Assembly: GCA_030038435.1 (NCBI GenBank)
Contig: JASHOY010000142.1
Coordinates: 1-64,000 of the forward strand
Length of the DNA stretch: 64,000 nucleotides
Direction of reading: 5' to 3'
Origin: Acidobacteriaceae bacterium
Lineage (GTDB): Bacteria; Acidobacteriota; Terriglobia; Terriglobales; Acidobacteriaceae
The translations under genes were made by a program, and so were the position numbers. The notes under the pieces are model-generated. The model was not told the origin of the DNA. It was given only the letters and a program-made list of their open reading frames with translations, and made no database searches. This document shows, one piece after another, positions 37,321-46,590 of the stretch. Numbering within the stretch: position 1 is the stretch's first letter; every line of letters starts with the position of its first letter.

Positions 37321-38556
37321 TTAGCGCTTTTTACCAGCCTTGTACGACGAACTGACCTTTTCGCCGGCCTGGGCCAGGATGCCTTGCACCTCGGCGGCAA
37401 ACTGGCCGTCGGGCGCGAGTTGAAGGTACTTCTGATAGGCATCTTCGCACTCGGGCGGCAGAACGATCCGCTGGGTTTTGGGGTCGATGGTGGCGTTCTG
37501 CACCAAGCCCTGGCCTTTGATGTAGTAGAGTAGCGCCTTGACCGGGTCAGGCAGGTTGGGATCGGATTTAATCGCCTCGTCGGCCGCTGCTACCTGCGCC
37601 GGGCCATTGTGCTCCTGGAAGAAGATGACGGCTTGGTTGCGGTAATACATCTGAGCGTGCGTCGGATCGTCCTTTACCGCAGCCTCAAAGGCCTGGTTGG
37701 CCTGGGGAACCTGGCCGCTCCGCGCGTAGCACTCGCCGAGACCCGATTCGATGCTGCCCAGGATCTCCGGTGCGGGCTTCTTCGATGCCTGTTCGAGACT
37801 GAGAGCCTTCTGATAGTTGGCTTCAGCGTCACTGTATTGCTTGAGGCCCTTCTGCCCGTTCGCCAGCTCCGTCCAAAGCAACGGCTCGTCGGGTTTCAGC
37901 GCCGTGTCTTTCTTCATGAGGGTGACGACGTCGGTGTATTTGGCGGTCTGGATGTCGCCGGCTTTGGCATCCACGGCGGCAGGCGTTGCCGAAGACCCGA
38001 GCTGCTGAATCGCCGTTGCGCGCGCGTTTTCCGCGTCCGTCATATCCGCGTTCACGCTTTTCAGATCGGCGTTCAGCGAGGCGATAACCTTGTTGGCGGC
38101 CAGTGCCGATTCATTCTGCTTCCTGAGCTCCTCAAGCTGCTTCTGCTGCTCCGGCGACATCTTGGCGATATAGGCTGCGCGCGACATATCGATGTCCGCA
38201 GTGGTGTCCTGGCCGGCGACGATTTTTACATTCTCGAGATCGTCGACCATCTTTCCCTCAGGCGTGTTCTGTTCGCGATAAATGACGGTGTACGTGCCCG
38301 GAGGCGCCTGACCGGAGTATTGGCCGTTGTCGTCGACGGGGAAGGTGTACTTGAGGGTCTTGCCGCCGTCGGTCGAGAGGCCGATTTCGCCGCCAGGCTG
38401 AGCCTGGCCGGTCGGATTCGTCACCTGACCGTGGATTTTGCCCATCGTGGCGGCGTTGGAAGCGGCATTTTGCTGCGCAAGCGCGGGCAAAACAGCAAAT
38501 GCCAGCAGGCCCGCCGCGACGGGCAGGCTCAGCCAAAGTGAAAATCTACGTTTCAT
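37321..38556 (-). CDS. Exported carboxypeptidase-regulatory-like / TPR protein
   Basis: 411 residues with a signal peptide (LWLSLPVAAGLLAFAVLPALAQ) and a good GAGAGAAGAGG ribosome binding site. Residues ~38-95 form a regulatory-like sandwich (GKIHGQVTNPTGQAQPGG). A charged helical segment follows (SPEQQKQLEELRKQNESALAANK), and three or so TPR repeats fill the rest (AEANYQKALSLEQ, ESGLGECYARSGQVPQANQAFEAA). Probably a periplasmic scaffold; the partner is unknown. Followed by a strong terminator and then moeA. Confidence 0.88.
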   Translation of the reverse strand: MKRRFSLWLSLPVAAGLLAFAVLPALAQQNAASNAATMGKIHGQVTNPTGQAQPGGEIGLSTDGGKTLKYTFPVDDNGQYSGQAPPGTYTVIYREQNTPEGKMVDDLENVKIVAGQDTTADIDMSRAAYIAKMSPEQQKQLEELRKQNESALAANKVIASLNADLKSVNADMTDAENARATAIQQLGSSATPAAVDAKAGDIQTAKYTDVVTLMKKDTALKPDEPLLWTELANGQKGLKQYSDAEANYQKALSLEQASKKPAPEILGSIESGLGECYARSGQVPQANQAFEAAVKDDPTHAQMYYRNQAVIFFQEHNGPAQVAAADEAIKSDPNLPDPVKALLYYIKGQGLVQNATIDPKTQRIVLPPECEDAYQKYLQLAPDGQFAAEVQGILAQAGEKVSSSYKAGKKR

Positions 38557-38970
38557 CCTCTTCTCTCCTTAAGAGCCGCGCGAGACGTACCGCTCGCGCG
38601 CTCGAATAAATCGTTGCGGCCGTCCCCCCGTTTGTCGGCTTGCCGCCGTTGGGGGCGCCGGAATCGGCGCATGGACGACTGCGCATGAGGTCAACCGGAA
38701 AGGGCTGCGCAGGTTCGCGACGCTTAGGGCGCTACGTTCCTCCGCTCCTCTGCTGGCAGACCCAAGTTAAATCCAATCCACCGTCGGGCACAAGGGCCGT
38801 GCTCGAATCACCGTGGTTTGCCGGCTAACCTTCGCCAGATCAATGCCATGTTGCGCCGAACGGCAAGCCGCTGATCTCCGGACGCCGGACCCGCTTTCAC
38901 ATTCACGATCGATCGTAAGAGGGCGTGCCTGATGCCCGGTGTGGCGCGTATCACACACTAGAATAAACGC
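38557..38970. other. 414-nt intergenic region, no gene seen
   Basis: Divergent region between the TPR gene and the GNAT gene. No convincing ORF, tRNA or long hairpin. The right end holds the TAGAAT box of the GNAT gene. Confidence 0.6.
38959..38964 (+). promoter_or_regulatory. -10 box TAGAAT placed for leaderless transcription of the GNAT gene
   Basis: TAGAAT (5 of 6 to consensus) ends 6 nt before the ATG at 38971. No Shine-Dalgarno sequence. Confidence 0.5.
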
Positions 38971-39474
38971 ATGGCAATGGCAATTCGCAACGCAATTGAA
39001 GCCGATGTCCCTGAAATTCTGGCGTTTATACGTGCTTTGGCGAAATATGAACGCGCCCCCGACGCGGTGACAGCTACCGAGGGGGACCTGCGGAGCCACG
39101 GATTCGGTCCGAATCCGTTCTATCAGTGCCTGATTGCCGAAGAGGACGGACGGCCGACGGGATTTGCCTTTTTTTTCTTCGACTACTCGACGTGGATAGG
39201 ACGGCCGGGAATTTATCTCGAAGATATTTTTGTCTATCCGGAATTTCGTGGCCGCGGAATCGGCAAGGCGCTGCTGCAGCGCGTGGCGGCGATTGCCGTG
39301 CAGAAGGGCTGCGCGCGGCTGAAATGGGAAGTGCTGGACTGGAATACCCCGGCGATCGAGTTTTACAGCGCGATGGGCGCGCAATTGATGGACGAGTGGC
39401 GATCGATGCGAGTGACGGGCGAGGCCCTGGCGCGGCTGGCTGGCGATGCGGTGAGCGCGGAGACGGCGTCTTGA
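38971..39474 (+). CDS. GNAT family N-acetyltransferase, SAT2-like
   Basis: 167 residues. The acetyl-CoA pyrophosphate loop is RGRGIGKALL, preceded by YLEDIFVYPEFRG. The N-terminus (IRNAIEADVPEILAFIRALAKYER) and the end of the domain (WNTPAIEFYSAMGA) match the diamine/thialysine acetyltransferase branch. The likely substrate is a small amine, but this is inference. Its TGA overlaps the TTG start of trmFO by 3 shared bases (TTGA), so the two are coupled. Confidence 0.92.
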   Translation: MAMAIRNAIEADVPEILAFIRALAKYERAPDAVTATEGDLRSHGFGPNPFYQCLIAEEDGRPTGFAFFFFDYSTWIGRPGIYLEDIFVYPEFRGRGIGKALLQRVAAIAVQKGCARLKWEVLDWNTPAIEFYSAMGAQLMDEWRSMRVTGEALARLAGDAVSAETAS

Positions 39475-40865
39475 GGATTCGCGTGATCGGCGGAGGGTTG
39501 GCCGGGCCGGAGGCTGCTTTAACCGCGGCGCGGCTGGGCTGCCAGGTGGATCTCTACGAGATGCGTGCGGTGGTGGATGGCAGGCCACGGCTGACGCCCG
39601 CGCATCAGACAACGGAATTCGGCGAGCTGGTGTGTTCGAATTCGCTGAAGAGCGAATCGCCTCATACGGCTCCCTGGCTGCTGAAGCAGGAGATGCGGTG
39701 CGGGCACTGCGCGCTTTTACGACTCGCCGATGAAACCGCGGTCCCGGCAGGGCACGCGCTGGCAGTGGACCGCGTAGAGTTTTCGCGGCGCATCTCCGAG
39801 GAGATCGCGGCGGAGCCGGCGATTCGCGTAATTCGCAAAGAGGTGACGCGACTGGATGCGCCGGAATCGGGTGACGCAGCGTTAACCATTGTGGCGACGG
39901 GGCCGCTGACCTCGGATGCGCTGAGCGCAGAGATCGAGCGCATTACGGGTGCGGGGCGCCTGGCGTTTTACGATTCGATCTCGCCCATCGTGGATGCCGA
40001 TTCGATCAACATGGAGCGGGTGTATTTTGCGGCGCGTTGGGACAAAGGGACGGCCGATTACATCAACTGCCCCATGGACCGTGGCGAGTACGACCGTTTT
40101 GTGGATGCTCTGCTCGCGGCGGAGCCGGCGGAGAGCCGGGAATGGGAGAAGCTGGATTATTTTGAGGGCTGTTTGCCCATCGAAGTGCTCGCCGCGCGCG
40201 GGCGCGACACACTGCGCTTCGGGCCCATGAAGCCGGTAGGGTTGCGCGATCCGCGAACCGGGAAGACACCGTGGGCGGTGGTGCAACTGCGCAAGGAAAA
40301 TCTGCGCGCATTGAGCTACAACCTGGTGGGATTCCAGAATCACCTCAAATTCGGCGAGCAGGCCCGGGTATTGCGTTTGATTCCGGGGCTGGAGAATGCG
40401 CAGTTTCTGCGTTACGGGCAGATTCACCGCAACACCTATCTATGCGCGCCGGCGCTGCTGGATGAGACGCTGCGCCTGAAGCAAGCCCCGTGGCTGATGT
40501 TCGCCGGACAGATCTGCGGTGTGGAGGGATACACGGAATCCATCGCCGCAGGCATGCTGGCGGGGATCTATGCGGCGGCAATCGCGCGCGGCCAGGAGCC
40601 GGTGCCGGTGCCGCGGGCTACGGCGCTGGGCTCGCTGATGCACTACATTACACACGCCGAGCAAAAGAATTTTCAGCCTGCGAATATCACCTTTGATCTG
40701 CTTGAACCGCTGGAAGAGGAAACGCGCAGGAAGGTGCGCGACAAGAAAGAGCGCCACCGAATACAGTGCGAGCGGGCGCTTGAGGCTTTCGATGCATGGA
40801 AGGCGGCACTGGAAGAACGCCTCAGCGCCGCCACGGTTTCTCGGGCGGGCAGGGAAGGCCTTTGA
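39471..40865 (+). CDS. trmFO: Methylenetetrahydrofolate-tRNA-(uracil-5-)-methyltransferase
   Basis: 464 residues. I set the start at a TTG codon inside the GNAT stop overlap because the family begins a few residues before the FAD motif VIGGGLAGPEAA, exactly as here; the ORF track instead reads through from the other frame. EFGELVCSNSLKSE, FEGCLPIEVLAARG and RFGPMKPVGL are TrmFO signatures. The enzyme makes m5U54 in the T-loop of tRNA using folate and FAD. It converges with ldcA with only 3 nt between them, so no terminator fits there. Confidence 0.95.
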   Translation: MRIRVIGGGLAGPEAALTAARLGCQVDLYEMRAVVDGRPRLTPAHQTTEFGELVCSNSLKSESPHTAPWLLKQEMRCGHCALLRLADETAVPAGHALAVDRVEFSRRISEEIAAEPAIRVIRKEVTRLDAPESGDAALTIVATGPLTSDALSAEIERITGAGRLAFYDSISPIVDADSINMERVYFAARWDKGTADYINCPMDRGEYDRFVDALLAAEPAESREWEKLDYFEGCLPIEVLAARGRDTLRFGPMKPVGLRDPRTGKTPWAVVQLRKENLRALSYNLVGFQNHLKFGEQARVLRLIPGLENAQFLRYGQIHRNTYLCAPALLDETLRLKQAPWLMFAGQICGVEGYTESIAAGMLAGIYAAAIARGQEPVPVPRATALGSLMHYITHAEQKNFQPANITFDLLEPLEEETRRKVRDKKERHRIQCERALEAFDAWKAALEERLSAATVSRAGREGL

Positions 40866-40868
40866 CTC

Positions 40869-41810
40869 CTATCGCGTGACCGCCGGTTCCATCACGCGCA
40901 ATTGGGGCTCCTTGCCGAGGTCGAGTTCTGCTTTCACACCAAAGGTCAGAGTGACATTCTGGCGCGATACATGACCGCTGCGCAGGCCGATGCCGATGGG
41001 AATGTCGAGGTCGCGAAAGACGTGCAGTATTGTTTGCTCGAGCAGATCGGCAGCGGCGCCGGGGGAAACGCAGTCGATCATCTCGCCGAAGACGATGCCG
41101 CGTACGCGCCTGAACTTGCCCGCCTGGCGCAACTGCCAGAGAAGGCGATCGACCTGGTAGGGTTTGACACCGGTGTCTTCAAGGAAGAGGATTTTGCCTT
41201 CGGTCTGCGGCTCATAAGGCGTGCCCACCAGGGCGGCGAGAATGCTGAGACAACCGCCGTAAAGTATGCCGCGGGCGGTTCCGCGCTTGAGCGTGCGCAG
41301 ACCCTCAGCGGGGCCCACGGCGTAGGGCTCGCCGGCCAGCGCGGCGCGGAAGCTGTCCCATTGAACACCCTCTTGGGAGTCGAAATCGGCGGCGACCATG
41401 GGGCCGTGGAAAGCCGGCAGCCCGATTTTGTCGAGCAGGAGCAGTTGCAGGCCGGTGAGATCGCTGTATGCAAAGAAGGGCTTGGGATGGCGCGCAATGA
41501 GCCGCAGGTCGAGCTTCTCGAGAAGATAGTTTGAGCCGTAGCCACCGCGCAGCGAGGCGACCATGCGCGTAGATTTTGCGGAGAACGCGGCGTGCAGTTC
41601 GGCGAGGCGCCTCGCCGGCGGGCCGGCGAAGTAGAGGGGTCCGTGTCTAAGGGTGCCGCGCCCGATATGCGGCGTGAACTGGAGATTGCGCAAGGCCTGG
41701 ATGCCGCGCTCGGTGCGCTCGGAGAGGGCAAAGGACGCGGGAGCAATGATGCTGACACCGGCTCCGGCAGCAACGGCAGGAGGCTTGAGCAAACGCGTCA
41801 TGCGGACCAT
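40869..41810 (-). CDS. ldcA: LD-carboxypeptidase (peptidase S66)
   Basis: 313 residues. The nucleophile Ser lies in RGGYGSNYLLEKLD. The Glu is in LFLEDTGVKPYQVDR and the His in SGHVSRQN, completing the Ser-Glu-His triad of the S66 family. It removes the terminal D-Ala from murein tetrapeptides in the cytoplasm during cell-wall recycling. The 5' end overlaps the dapF homologue by 13 nt, so both come from one transcript and both deal with diaminopimelate-containing material. Confidence 0.92.
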   Translation of the reverse strand: MVRMTRLLKPPAVAAGAGVSIIAPASFALSERTERGIQALRNLQFTPHIGRGTLRHGPLYFAGPPARRLAELHAAFSAKSTRMVASLRGGYGSNYLLEKLDLRLIARHPKPFFAYSDLTGLQLLLLDKIGLPAFHGPMVAADFDSQEGVQWDSFRAALAGEPYAVGPAEGLRTLKRGTARGILYGGCLSILAALVGTPYEPQTEGKILFLEDTGVKPYQVDRLLWQLRQAGKFRRVRGIVFGEMIDCVSPGAAADLLEQTILHVFRDLDIPIGIGLRSGHVSRQNVTLTFGVKAELDLGKEPQLRVMEPAVTR

Positions 41811-42622
41811 GCCTCGCCGCGCGCGATCAGTGCAGCCGGTCCGGTAAGTTGGAGTTCATCGCCAGGGCCGCTGCAGGCGACGGTTTGCGGGCCACCGGGG
41901 GCAACAACCTTCAGTGGAGATTTGCAGCCGTGCAGGGCCAGGGCCGCAGCGGCTGCAGCCGAAGTGCCGGTGCCGGAGGAAAGCGTGGGGCCAACGCCGC
42001 GCTCGAAGATGCGGATTTCAATTTCAGATGGCGTGAGCACGCGCAGAAATTCGACATTGGTCTGGCTGGGAAAATCAGGATGGGCGCAGATTTGCGCGCC
42101 GATAAGCTGCCACGCCTTTCCGGCGACATCGAACATCTCGTTATCGACCGCGATTACAAAGTGAGGATTGCCGGTGGAGACTTCTGCGCCCTCAATTTCG
42201 AGTCCAGCGGCGAGCTTTACGGTGCGCGGCGCGATGGTCGGAATGCCCATGCGGGTAGTGATGTCGACGGAGAAACCGGCGGTGCGATGGATGCCGTTGA
42301 CGCGGCAGATGCGTAGCCCGGCATCGGTGGTGATTTCCAGTGTGTCGCCTGGCGGCGAGGCGAGCGCTTCGGCCATCCATGCGGCGACGCAGCGCGTGCC
42401 GTTGCCGCTGATTTCCGCAATGGAACCGTCGGCGTTGTAGAGGCGGATGCGGCCGGCGCGGGGGCCGGTCCAGGAGAAGAACTCGATGCCGTCAGCGCCG
42501 ATGCCGGTATTGCGTGCGCAGAGACGGCGGGTGAGCTCAGCGCGGTCGTGATTGCCCGCGGCTTCTTCGCTGACGATGAGGAAATCGTTGCCGCAGGCGT
42601 GCGCTTTGGTGAAGGGGATCAA
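41798..42622 (-). CDS. dapF: Diaminopimelate epimerase homologue with both catalytic Cys replaced by Ser
   Basis: 274 residues with a TTG start after GGAGG. The DapF fold is clear: KAHACGNDFLIV, NADGSIAEISGNGTR, TGNPHFVIAVDNE and ERGVGPTLSSGTGTS. In known DapF enzymes the two catalytic Cys (73 and 217 in H. influenzae) lie in xCGNGxR and xxCGTG. Here the codons are AGC and TCC, giving Ser72 and Ser216. The fold and substrate motifs are otherwise intact. Such Cys-to-Ser changes abolish epimerisation in studied enzymes, so the name may be wrong in function. It overlaps ldcA and stands at the end of a long minus-strand directon. Confidence 0.88.
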   Translation of the reverse strand: MIPFTKAHACGNDFLIVSEEAAGNHDRAELTRRLCARNTGIGADGIEFFSWTGPRAGRIRLYNADGSIAEISGNGTRCVAAWMAEALASPPGDTLEITTDAGLRICRVNGIHRTAGFSVDITTRMGIPTIAPRTVKLAAGLEIEGAEVSTGNPHFVIAVDNEMFDVAGKAWQLIGAQICAHPDFPSQTNVEFLRVLTPSEIEIRIFERGVGPTLSSGTGTSAAAAAALALHGCKSPLKVVAPGGPQTVACSGPGDELQLTGPAALIARGEAWSA

Positions 42623-42704
42623 ACATCCTCCGGAGGACGGGATTGGTAAATTAGGCGATGTTTGCGGCTCCCGGTCGCGCCGCGCATGTTCTCTACTACA
42701 CGCT

Positions 42705-44426
42705 TTAGCCCGATGCTAACACCGGCTGCGTTGTGGTGCGGTGCGCGCGCGCCTGCCCACTTACGTCCAGGTGCGAAACATAGACGCTGGCCGTAGGCTG
42801 CCCCTTGGCGGTGAAGCGGCCAACCAGCTTCAGTCCCTGCGGATGGGCTTTGACGGCGCGGTCTACAGCGTCGCCGTTAAAGGTAACCACGATGGCGGCG
42901 TGCACTGCCGGATGGGCGAGCGCCGCGGTGAAGAACTGTTTGTCGCTTTCATTGAGCGTCTGGCGCAGCGGAATGCGGGTGCGGGAGACGAGTTCGGGAT
43001 AGATCGATGTGTTCATAAGGATGATGCCGTCCGGGTGTGCAGCCAGCAGCGAGCGTAAAACGGGGGGGATGGCGAGGTCATACGGCCGGCGCGCGGCGAG
43101 ATTCTTGGTGCCCTCCACATAGACAAGCGGGTGCTGGCGGAGCATCTGCGCAATGTTGAAGGTGATGAGCGCGGCGAAGATCGCAATGGCTGCGTTGCGC
43201 CAGCGCAGTCCGGCCGCTGAAGGTTTGAATTCACGCACCAGGGCAAGGGCAACATGGGCAGCAAAAGCCAGTCCCAGGGCAATCGCGGGCAGCAGCTCCA
43301 TGCCGTAGCGGGTGTTGTACCAGGAGTGCGGCCACCACGGCGGAATGAAGATGGGCACGGAGCCGTAGGCGACGGCGTAGGCATAAAACGGAACCGGGAT
43401 CCAGAGCAGCAAGGCCCAGTTGAAGGCGCGGCGGCGATGGAAGATCCACGCCCAGGCGGCGCCGAGGACGCTGACGGCGAGCAGTAAATTGCCAAAAGCC
43501 GCGGCAGCGGAATCAAGCTCGGAGACTTTGAGAAAGTAAAGCAGCGAAAGCCAGGGATTGTGCCATCCGGGATGTGGCGGATAACCGGGTGGCGCGGTGC
43601 GCAGCTCGATGGCTTTGGCGGAAAACGGGCCGCGGGCGAAATCGAGCCAATCGCCGAAAAATGCCGCATTGTAAGCGAACCATGCGGCGGGTGCGGCGGC
43701 GAGCAGCACGCTGGCCATCCAGAACCCGGGCGAACGAAGCCGGCCGCGGCGGGCCAGGGTGACGAACATTGCGATCCATACGACAAATGCCATAACCCAG
43801 CCGTCGTAGCGGGTAAAGACGGCGGCGATGAGTGTGGCAAAGGTTAGCCAGAGCAAACGGCCGGAGCGTGCCGGCGCAGCGTCGAGGCTGGTGCGCCATT
43901 CCGCGGTGAGCACCACGATCCAGATCGCCTCGCAGAGAAAGAGCGGCTCGGTCATGGCCGTGGTTTGCAAATAGAGCAGGTTGGGATTGAGCGCGAAGAA
44001 GGCCAGCCCGAGGGATGCCGGCGCAGGCGAGAGCCAGCGGCGGGCCAGGCGGTAAAAGCCGAGGCAGGCGGCGAGGTATGCAAATGCCGAAGGGATGGCT
44101 CCGGCAATGCCGTTGGCCCACCAGGCATAGACCTGCACAAAAGGCACCATGAGCAGGTGGGGCAGCGGGAGCCAGACCGAACCTAGCTGGCTTAGTCCGG
44201 GACGATGCGAATCGAAGATGCGGCGGGCAATGTGGAGATGGCCAACCGCATCGCCGTAGTTGAGCATGGCGTGGTGCTGCCAGCTCCAGAATTGCGCGGC
44301 GAGCGAGGCCGCAGCGCATGCCAGCGCCACGACGAGATATTCGCGGCATGCGGGCGCTCCCGCGGGCACGGATTTGGCGATGGATTGCGGTTGCGTGCGG
44401 CGCGGGAGGGTGAGCGGTTCAGTCAA
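42705..44426 (-). CDS. GT39/ArnT-like membrane glycosyltransferase
   Basis: 573 residues with ten or more hydrophobic segments. The acidic residue after the first span lies in YGDAVGHLHIARRIFD, where polyprenyl-phosphate-dependent mannosyl and arabinosyl transferases carry their catalytic Asp. It should move a sugar from a lipid carrier on the outer face of the inner membrane; the acceptor is unknown. The start appears to be TTG inside an 8-nt overlap with the stop of the kinase gene upstream. A ~100-residue soluble C-terminal domain follows the last span. Confidence 0.85.
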   Translation of the reverse strand: MTEPLTLPRRTQPQSIAKSVPAGAPACREYLVVALACAAASLAAQFWSWQHHAMLNYGDAVGHLHIARRIFDSHRPGLSQLGSVWLPLPHLLMVPFVQVYAWWANGIAGAIPSAFAYLAACLGFYRLARRWLSPAPASLGLAFFALNPNLLYLQTTAMTEPLFLCEAIWIVVLTAEWRTSLDAAPARSGRLLWLTFATLIAAVFTRYDGWVMAFVVWIAMFVTLARRGRLRSPGFWMASVLLAAAPAAWFAYNAAFFGDWLDFARGPFSAKAIELRTAPPGYPPHPGWHNPWLSLLYFLKVSELDSAAAAFGNLLLAVSVLGAAWAWIFHRRRAFNWALLLWIPVPFYAYAVAYGSVPIFIPPWWPHSWYNTRYGMELLPAIALGLAFAAHVALALVREFKPSAAGLRWRNAAIAIFAALITFNIAQMLRQHPLVYVEGTKNLAARRPYDLAIPPVLRSLLAAHPDGIILMNTSIYPELVSRTRIPLRQTLNESDKQFFTAALAHPAVHAAIVVTFNGDAVDRAVKAHPQGLKLVGRFTAKGQPTASVYVSHLDVSGQARAHRTTTQPVLASG

Positions 44427-45345
44427 GGTGAGTGAGCTCGCGGAATAGATTGAAGCGGCCGTCGATCTCCTGACGCGAGAGCTGCTGCAGGCGCTCGGTG
44501 CCGAAGCGCTCGACCGCGAATGAGCCCATCACGCTGCCGTAGAACATGGCGCGGCGGAAAACGCCAGGCGTGAGCTGCGGCTGCGAGGCGAGGTAGCCGA
44601 AGAAGCCGCCGGCAAAGCTGTCGCCGGCGCCGGTGGGATCAACCACTTCGTCGAGCGGCATCGCCGGGGCGCGAAAAGTGCGCTCCGCGCTTCCACCTTT
44701 TGGACCCGCGCCGTGAAACAATGTCGCTCCATATTCGCCGTGCTTGACGATGAGCGCGCGTGGCCCCATGGCCATGACCGCGCGGGCGGCGCGGACGAGA
44801 TTGTTGTCGCCGGCCAGCATGCGTGCCTCGGTGTCGTTGATGAGCAGGACGTCGAGGCCCTTGAGCACTTCCAGCAGCGCCGGGCGGTGGTCCTTGATCC
44901 AGTAATTCATGGTGTCGCCGGCAACCAGTTTTACGTCGGGCATGGTCTCGCGTACGCGCCGCTGCAGAACGGGATCGATGTTGGCGAGGAAGAGAAACTG
45001 CGAGTCACGATAGGCAGCGGGAATCTTGGGCTCGAATGCGGCGAAAACGTTCAGCTCGGTATTGTGGGTTTTGGCTTCGTTGAGGTTATCGAGATAAGAG
45101 CCTTCCCAGAAGAAGCTCTTGCCGGCGGCGCGCTCGATGCCGCGGGTATCAATGTTGCGCGCGGCGAAGACGGCCTCCTGCTCGGGACCGAAGTCTTCGC
45201 CGACCACGGCGATGACGCGGACGTCGGTGAAAAAGCTGGCGGCGAGAGAAAAATAGGTAGCTGCGCCGCCGAGACAGCGGTCGCGGCGGCCGGCGGGGGT
45301 TTCAATGGAATCGTAAGCGACACTGCCGACTACGGTGATGGACAT
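44419..45345 (-). CDS. PfkB family carbohydrate kinase
   Basis: 308 residues from the ATG preceded by GAGGAGG (spacing is short). VVGSVAYDSIETP and the GGAATYFSL substrate loop open the ribokinase-type fold. DPTGAGDSFAGGFFG near residue 240 is the second PfkB signature with the catalytic Asp. Substrate unknown; it could phosphorylate a nucleoside or sugar alcohol. It lies two genes downstream of the methylthioadenosine phosphorylase gene, so a link to purine or methylthioribose salvage is possible but unproven. Confidence 0.92.
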   Translation of the reverse strand: MSITVVGSVAYDSIETPAGRRDRCLGGAATYFSLAASFFTDVRVIAVVGEDFGPEQEAVFAARNIDTRGIERAAGKSFFWEGSYLDNLNEAKTHNTELNVFAAFEPKIPAAYRDSQFLFLANIDPVLQRRVRETMPDVKLVAGDTMNYWIKDHRPALLEVLKGLDVLLINDTEARMLAGDNNLVRAARAVMAMGPRALIVKHGEYGATLFHGAGPKGGSAERTFRAPAMPLDEVVDPTGAGDSFAGGFFGYLASQPQLTPGVFRRAMFYGSVMGSFAVERFGTERLQQLSRQEIDGRFNLFRELTHLD

Positions 45346-45381
45346 GGACCTCCTCAAAGACTGAACTCATATTCGCGCGGC

Positions 45382-45615
45382 TCAGGGTGTGTAAATGTGT
45401 CCGTCGATTTTCACGACCGAGCACCAGAAGCAGAATCGCACTTGTTTTTGAGGTGCGATCGAAATTGTGTCGAGCGAGCGCCAGCGGTGCAAACCTGCTT
45501 TGCAAAGCAAGCCGCTTAACGACGGCGCCTCATGCTCACGATGCGGCCAGAGCTTTGCCAGACAGGTGGCGAGCTCCTGATCCGTAAGCGGCGCAGATTG
45601 TGCTGTCATCATCAT
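45382..45615 (-). CDS. Small Cys/His zinc-ribbon-like protein
   Basis: 77 residues from the first of three consecutive ATG codons. It holds LCKAGLHRW near the middle and FCFWCSVVKIDG near the C-terminus. The C-x4-H-W followed by CxxC is the shape of a short zinc ribbon of the DUF1660 kind, which is a resemblance only. It sits between mtnP (25 nt gap) and the PfkB kinase (36 nt gap), all on one strand. Function unknown. Confidence 0.65.
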   Translation of the reverse strand: MMMTAQSAPLTDQELATCLAKLWPHREHEAPSLSGLLCKAGLHRWRSLDTISIAPQKQVRFCFWCSVVKIDGHIYTP

Positions 45616-45640
45616 CGCGTTCTCACGGCCGATTTGTAGT

Positions 45641-46507
45641 TTACCAGCCGTGGTACTTGCCAAAGAGCAGTTTCAGACGTTCCCGGGCCGCCTTCGGAAT
45701 GGCATCCGGCTGGGTGAGCACAGCGTATCTCGCCGCCGTCGCGCAGGAGCACGATCGTTCGCGGGGCATGGCGGCAACGGCGGCTTTGACCACCTTGGCG
45801 GCGTTCTCTGCGTTCTGATGCAGCACGGCTACAATCTGCTCCACGGTCACCGCATCGTGGCCTTCGCGCCAGCAGTCGTAATCGGTGACCATGGCGATGG
45901 TGGCATAGCAGATTTCGGCCTCGCGGGCGAGCTTGGCTTCCTGCAGATTCGTCATGCCGATCACGTCGGCGCCCCAACTGCGATAAAGATTCGATTCAGC
46001 CTTGGTGGAAAATTGGGGGCCTTCCATGCAGACGTAGGTTCCGCCGGTCTTGCCGGTCACGCCCGCAGCCGCACACGCGCCGGATGCGGCTTTGGCCACC
46101 GTGGCGCAAACCGGATCTCCGAATGCAACATGGCCGACGATGCCCTCGCCGAAAAATGTGGAGATGCGCTGAAAGGTGCGGTCGATGAACTGGTCGGGGA
46201 TGACGAAATCTGTGGGCTTGTGCTCTTCCTTGAGCGAGCCCACGGCGGAGACGGAGATGATGCGCTCGACGCCAAGTTTTTTGAAGGCATAAATGTTGGC
46301 GCGGAAGTTGAGTTCGGAGGGAAGGATGCGATGGCCACGGCCGTGGCGCGCAAGAAATGCCACTTTGCGGCCCTCGAGTTCGCCCAGCACGAAGACTTCC
46401 GACGGCTCACCAAAGGGAGTTTCGACTCGCTGCTCGTGAACGCTGGTGAATCCGGGCATGGCGTAGAGTCCGCTGCCTCCGATAATGCCGATTTCCGCTT
46501 CCGCCAA
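45641..46507 (-). CDS. mtnP: S-methyl-5'-thioadenosine phosphorylase
   Basis: 288 residues. [10 protein letters not shown] opens the fold, [20 protein letters not shown] is the phosphate- and substrate-binding stretch, [13 protein letters not shown] is the purine-site motif, and [30 protein letters not shown] completes the signature of MTAP rather than purine nucleoside phosphorylase. It splits methylthioadenosine from polyamine and methionine metabolism into adenine and methylthioribose-1-phosphate. The start codon is TTG with AGGAG 6 nt upstream. Confidence 0.95.
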   Translation of the reverse strand: MAEAEIGIIGGSGLYAMPGFTSVHEQRVETPFGEPSEVFVLGELEGRKVAFLARHGRGHRILPSELNFRANIYAFKKLGVERIISVSAVGSLKEEHKPTDFVIPDQFIDRTFQRISTFFGEGIVGHVAFGDPVCATVAKAASGACAAAGVTGKTGGTYVCMEGPQFSTKAESNLYRSWGADVIGMTNLQEAKLAREAEICYATIAMVTDYDCWREGHDAVTVEQIVAVLHQNAENAAKVVKAAVAAMPRERSCSCATAARYAVLTQPDAIPKAARERLKLLFGKYHGW

Positions 46508-46590
46508 GTTTCGCTCCTGTTGGGTAGTTGGTCAGCTTCGCGTTTGTTTCCTTCAGATGGTCGTGGGTTTAAATCCACGCCGGCGGCGCG

